Source: Silene conica (lineage: Eukaryota; Streptophyta; Magnoliopsida; Caryophyllales; Caryophyllaceae). From it: a stretch of 64,000 nucleotides of DNA. The position numbers and the translations under genes were made by a program. Of the stretch, positions 60,773 to 64,000 are shown piece by piece. A model generated the notes under the pieces. It searched no databases. It was not told the DNA's origin and saw only the letters and a list, made by a program, of their open reading frames with translations. The DNA lies in the NCBI GenBank assembly GCA_029255685.2, contig CM055312.2:9448649-9512648 (forward strand). The letters are read 5' to 3'. Numbering within the stretch: the first letter of the stretch is position 1; every line of letters starts with the position of its first letter.

Positions 60773-62754
60773 CTACAATTGCATATATTGCTGCAATGGG
60801 ATGATCATAACACTAACATCATCCATTGAACCCCTAGAGACCGCCATATCGACTAGTCGCTTACAAGCAGTAAGTAACGGTGGTCTGTTATTGTCGACAA
60901 ACAAACGATGGACGATGTTCACGGCTTCTTGATTAGTAACCTTGTCCCATAAACCGTCAGACGCCAAAATCAAGAATTCATCATTGCAACTGATTTTGAC
61001 AACTTGGGTTTCGGGTTCAGCAATCACCCATTGCTTCAGTTGTCTGTCACCGATTGCTCTTGACACCGCGAGTGATCCTTGGATTCTCCAAACACCGTTG
61101 TAACAATCAATGTACCCACCCTACAACAGAACAATCAATTTAGTTTTTCCTCTGCGACCGTCTTTAATTTCACAGACATACACGCAGATCGGTCAGGATT
61201 GAAAATAGCAAGCCTATTTTCTAGGTGTGGACGGAGCACAAAGGCACGTTTAATTATGACTTAACCAACTAAACTAGTTGACAACTGCACCTGATTCATT
61301 AACAAAAGCATGGAAATTAACAAAAATCGGAAAGTCATGCATGGATAGATTTGTTACCTTGGCCTCGATTCTATCCTTCTCGTCTTGCCTAGAAGGACGG
61401 TGATCAGTGGTGAGTACCTCAGCCACACCGGCCCTGCTCATGACAGCGCGACAATCACCAGCATTTGACACAACAAGGTTTCCCTTGGTGATTAGGGCTA
61501 CGACACAGCAAGACCCACCGTGCAACTCTCCCTCTAAGAAATCCAAGTCTGTTTTCAAGTAACCGTGCTTAACCGCCTCCTGAATGTCGCCCTCGTCATT
61601 CCTGTTTACGACTTCAGCCATTATGTTTTTATTGAGCTTTTCAGCTGCATATTCTGCAGCTTTCGCTCCTCCGTGACCATCAAAAACACCAAATATTGCC
61701 TACATTGATATATGTAAGTACATAAATCGTCAGAATTTTTCAAAGATCACAACTTTCTCCAAATCTACGTCAATAAATTCATCCTACGCAATTTATCCGT
61801 CAATAATTTACGTTTGCTTTATAATATTCACTCCTCCCATATTAATCTACGTCTACTATTGAATTACCCTTTTATCTATACACAAACACGTACGGAGTAA
61901 ACACAAATACACACTAAAATAAAAACATAAACTTTCATACTTTCATCTACCATGAACCAAAACGTATGTAATACGTAAACCATTAACATCAATAGTACTA
62001 ATTACTCCGTAAATATTAAAAGAGTAAGGTCTTGTTCTTTCAGTCTTAATTCCAGCTCCTCCCAGTTTTACTTGCTATATTCCGTTAAATTTTATTTACG
62101 TTCAATCAATTATGTCCAATTAATCTATTCACAAAATTAACTTTTAATTCAACTAAATTCACTTCATCCCCATTCCAATCAATTTGGTTCAACTAAGTTT
62201 TACCACGATTAATTCAATTCAGCTCGTTTAGCCGAAAAGAACAGGTCTAAGTCTTGCTTAAAATCGTCTATCTTAAATTTGTTTAGCTATCATTAAATGA
62301 ACATTGAACAACAACCTGTCGTAAAAAAAAATATCCTCAAACTTAAGACAGTCTGAAACACGAGAATTACCTGTTTGGGATCACCAAGGACACCAAGATC
62401 AACAGAAAACCGATCCTCCAAAACCGACCTCCTCGTCCCTTTCTTACAACAAACCGAATAAAACCCGTCTCTAACCTCCTCCTCCTCCTCCTCCGCCGCC
62501 ACACTCACCACTTCACCCATCTCACCCACCATCGCCTCCGCCTCGGCCTCGGCCACACCAAACTGAAGCGGCATTACCGGAATATGAAGCCTAGCAGGCC
62601 TCTTTCGCTTGGTAACAGCTGAAGACACATCCAGTGCAGCAACTGCGGTGGCGAAAGTGTTGTTAGAGATAGGAGACATAGAAGGTGAGTTGAATATTGA
62701 GTTGTGTTGGTAATAATGGTGATTTGATGGCGTGTTTGATATTGCTACTGACAT
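60773..62754 (-). CDS. Protein phosphatase 2C, clade B (AP2C-like) with MAPK-docking motif
   Basis: Three exons: 62371-62754, 61358-61699 and 60773-61120. Splice borders are GTAATT/TGTAG and GTAACA/TGTAG. Joined length is 1,074 nt, 357 residues. PP2C metal and catalytic motifs are all present: EDRFSV in exon 1, FGVFDGHGG (D135), SNAGDCRAV, ILASDGLWD (D297) and SMDDVSV (D342, D343). Residues 49-58 (KRKRPARLHI) fit the kinase-interaction motif by which AP2C phosphatases bind and inactivate stress MAP kinases. A Glu run is encoded by a (CCT)n tract at 62479-62495. An in-frame ATG at 62973 lies upstream of a TATA box (62836-62848), so the start at 62754 is preferred. A MITE sits in intron 1. Confidence 0.93.
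62028..62247. mobile_element. Harbinger-type (Tourist-like) MITE in PP2C intron 1
   Basis: Left end GGTCTTGTTCTTTCAG and inverted right end GACCTGTTCTTTTCGG; the 3-bp TAA lies on both sides (62025-62027, 62248-62250). It is 220 bp. Termini and the inner 'ttcaattcagctcg' match the larger Harbinger element at 24866, a plausible transposase source. It lies wholly within the 671-bp first intron of the PP2C gene. Confidence 0.8.
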
Positions 62755-62835
62755 TTTTGCTGTTTTTTTCCTTAAAATTTTGAAATTTTGTTTTGTACTA
62801 GAATTTTTGTGTGTGAATTTGAGAAAAGATGGAAG

Positions 62836-62848
62836 AGTATATATATAG
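62836..62848 (-). promoter_or_regulatory. Putative TATA box of the PP2C gene
   Basis: The minus strand reads CCTATATATATAC, about 85-95 bp upstream of the preferred ATG. Transcription would start near 62810, leaving a ~55-nt leader. This argues against use of the ATG at 62973. Confidence 0.6.
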
Positions 62849-64000
62849 GGAGAAGATAATTGAAAAATAGTCAAAGTTGGGTCAACGTGGAAACTTACCC
62901 GTGTTGATGATGCGTTTCGTTGTTTTTTGAATCTTAATTTGACTAATAGTTGCAAACTAGAAGATGACTGCATTTCTTTCCTTATTTACCCCTTCAATTC
63001 TATTTTGTTTTTCGGTAGGTCTCGGGAGAGTCTGCCTTTCAATAAGCTTATTGAGAGATTATTGTACAAATTTAAGAAAAAGTGGTACAAAAAGTAATAA
63101 AATTGGTACAAATCATGATTAAAGATAAAATAATTACATTTATTAGGTAAATAGCTACGAAACTATTATGGTACGATTAGTGAGAAACCCGTAATCGTTA
63201 AAATTCGTATATTTAAATGAAAATGAGATGACGTTATCGGGTGATACTTATTGATTATTTTTAGTCATTTATAGATATTTTAATCATTTTTTAATTTTAA
63301 TTATTTTAGATAAGTGATGGCAAAAATGAGAAAATACATTTACGTATCTCGTTTAAGTAATTTTGGTGCAATCTATTTCATTCCAGTTCACTCCATCTCC
63401 GACCACCCACCGCCATGTCTTCCTCAATGGCCATTCATATACGCTCAAATAGAAATAAAAAAAATTCTACTCAATTGCATATTAACGGATTGAAGATGAT
63501 GCAACTTTTAGCCAGCAAGCCCGCAATCAATAAAAATTTGGATGTTCATGTGTGAGTTAATGAACAATTTTCCGCAATTATAATCCCATAATAAAGACAA
63601 TGAAACAAATTCATTTATAGGTGAACAATGTTTTTCCAATGTTTTATGCGAGAATTTGTTAAACAATAAGTATTCATTTACATCTTCGTTCAAAATTTGT
63701 GTAAAATTGAAGACTAATTTAATATTTTTTTATTTTTATATTAAGGTGGCACCGAATTTTAAGCCACAAGGTGATACTAATGTACTATCACTTTCCATAT
63801 TTAAAACCCCGTGCATACAAATTCATATGAAAGTTTGTCCAATTTTGTCAGTTTCTATGGACCTTCTTTAAGTGTAGTTTTGGTTTGAGAAGATAATTTT
63901 TTATTCTGTGAATATATAAACAATTTTCGAGATTAGACGATGAAAAAATATCAGGTTGATGAAAAAAAACATCATTTATATTTGAGTTAAATTTACTACC
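62849..64000. other. Upstream region of the PP2C gene, otherwise empty
   Basis: AT-rich sequence presumably holding the PP2C promoter. No further gene, RNA or bounded repeat is supported; ORFs are short and without domains. Confidence 0.55.

Noticed and set aside
62755..62973. Upstream in-frame start of PP2C (ATG at 62973)
   Set aside because: A TATA box at 62836-62848 lies between this ATG and the preferred one, so the upstream codons are probably not transcribed.

Overview
This is nuclear DNA from a flowering plant, a eudicot. The genes have introns with GT..AG borders. There are many LTR retrotransposons, Helitrons and MITEs, and gene-free sequence is AT-rich. A Caryophyllales host is a weak guess from the look of the small repeats and cannot be settled from the sequence. 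No bacterial, organellar or viral genome segment was seen.

Layout. Positions 1 to about 46 kb are almost entirely transposable elements. In order they are: small MITE-like repeats; a hAT-like element (2361-4203) with a Helitron nested inside; a second Helitron (6098-7066); a Ty1/copia element with two apparently identical 999-bp LTRs (7522-15898); a 4.9-kb Helitron full of tandem repeats (16506-21413); a TRIM miniature retrotransposon (22514-23540); a copia gag relic; a PIF/Harbinger element (24866 to about 26246); a 22-bp minisatellite (26891-27761); telomere-word foldback repeats (27763-28133); and a large Ty3/gypsy element of Athila type (28683-45471). The Athila element carries gag, pol, an env-position ORF and two inserted CACTA-type sequences.

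The right third holds the three host genes I can support, all on the minus strand. They are a three-exon PHD-finger gene of the MMD1/MS1 family (47327-49706, 675 aa), a three-exon CRR7 gene for chloroplast NDH assembly (50921-51575, 154 aa), and a three-exon clade-B PP2C phosphatase with a MAPK-docking motif (60773-62754, 357 aa). Between them lie Helitron termini at 53041 and 54846-57213, a 182-bp MITE, and a MULE (58009-60520) that keeps the start of its transposase. No functional link between the three genes is evident.

The least expected pattern is a structural habit shared by unrelated elements. The Athila LTR and the spacer before its env-like ORF carry arrays of GC-rich ~40-bp hairpin modules spaced about 90-120 bp apart. 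The copia leader carries a different set of paired palindromic modules at similar spacing, and the MULE terminal repeats carry yet another. All coordinates and exon borders were read by eye from the sequence; no alignment or database search was run.
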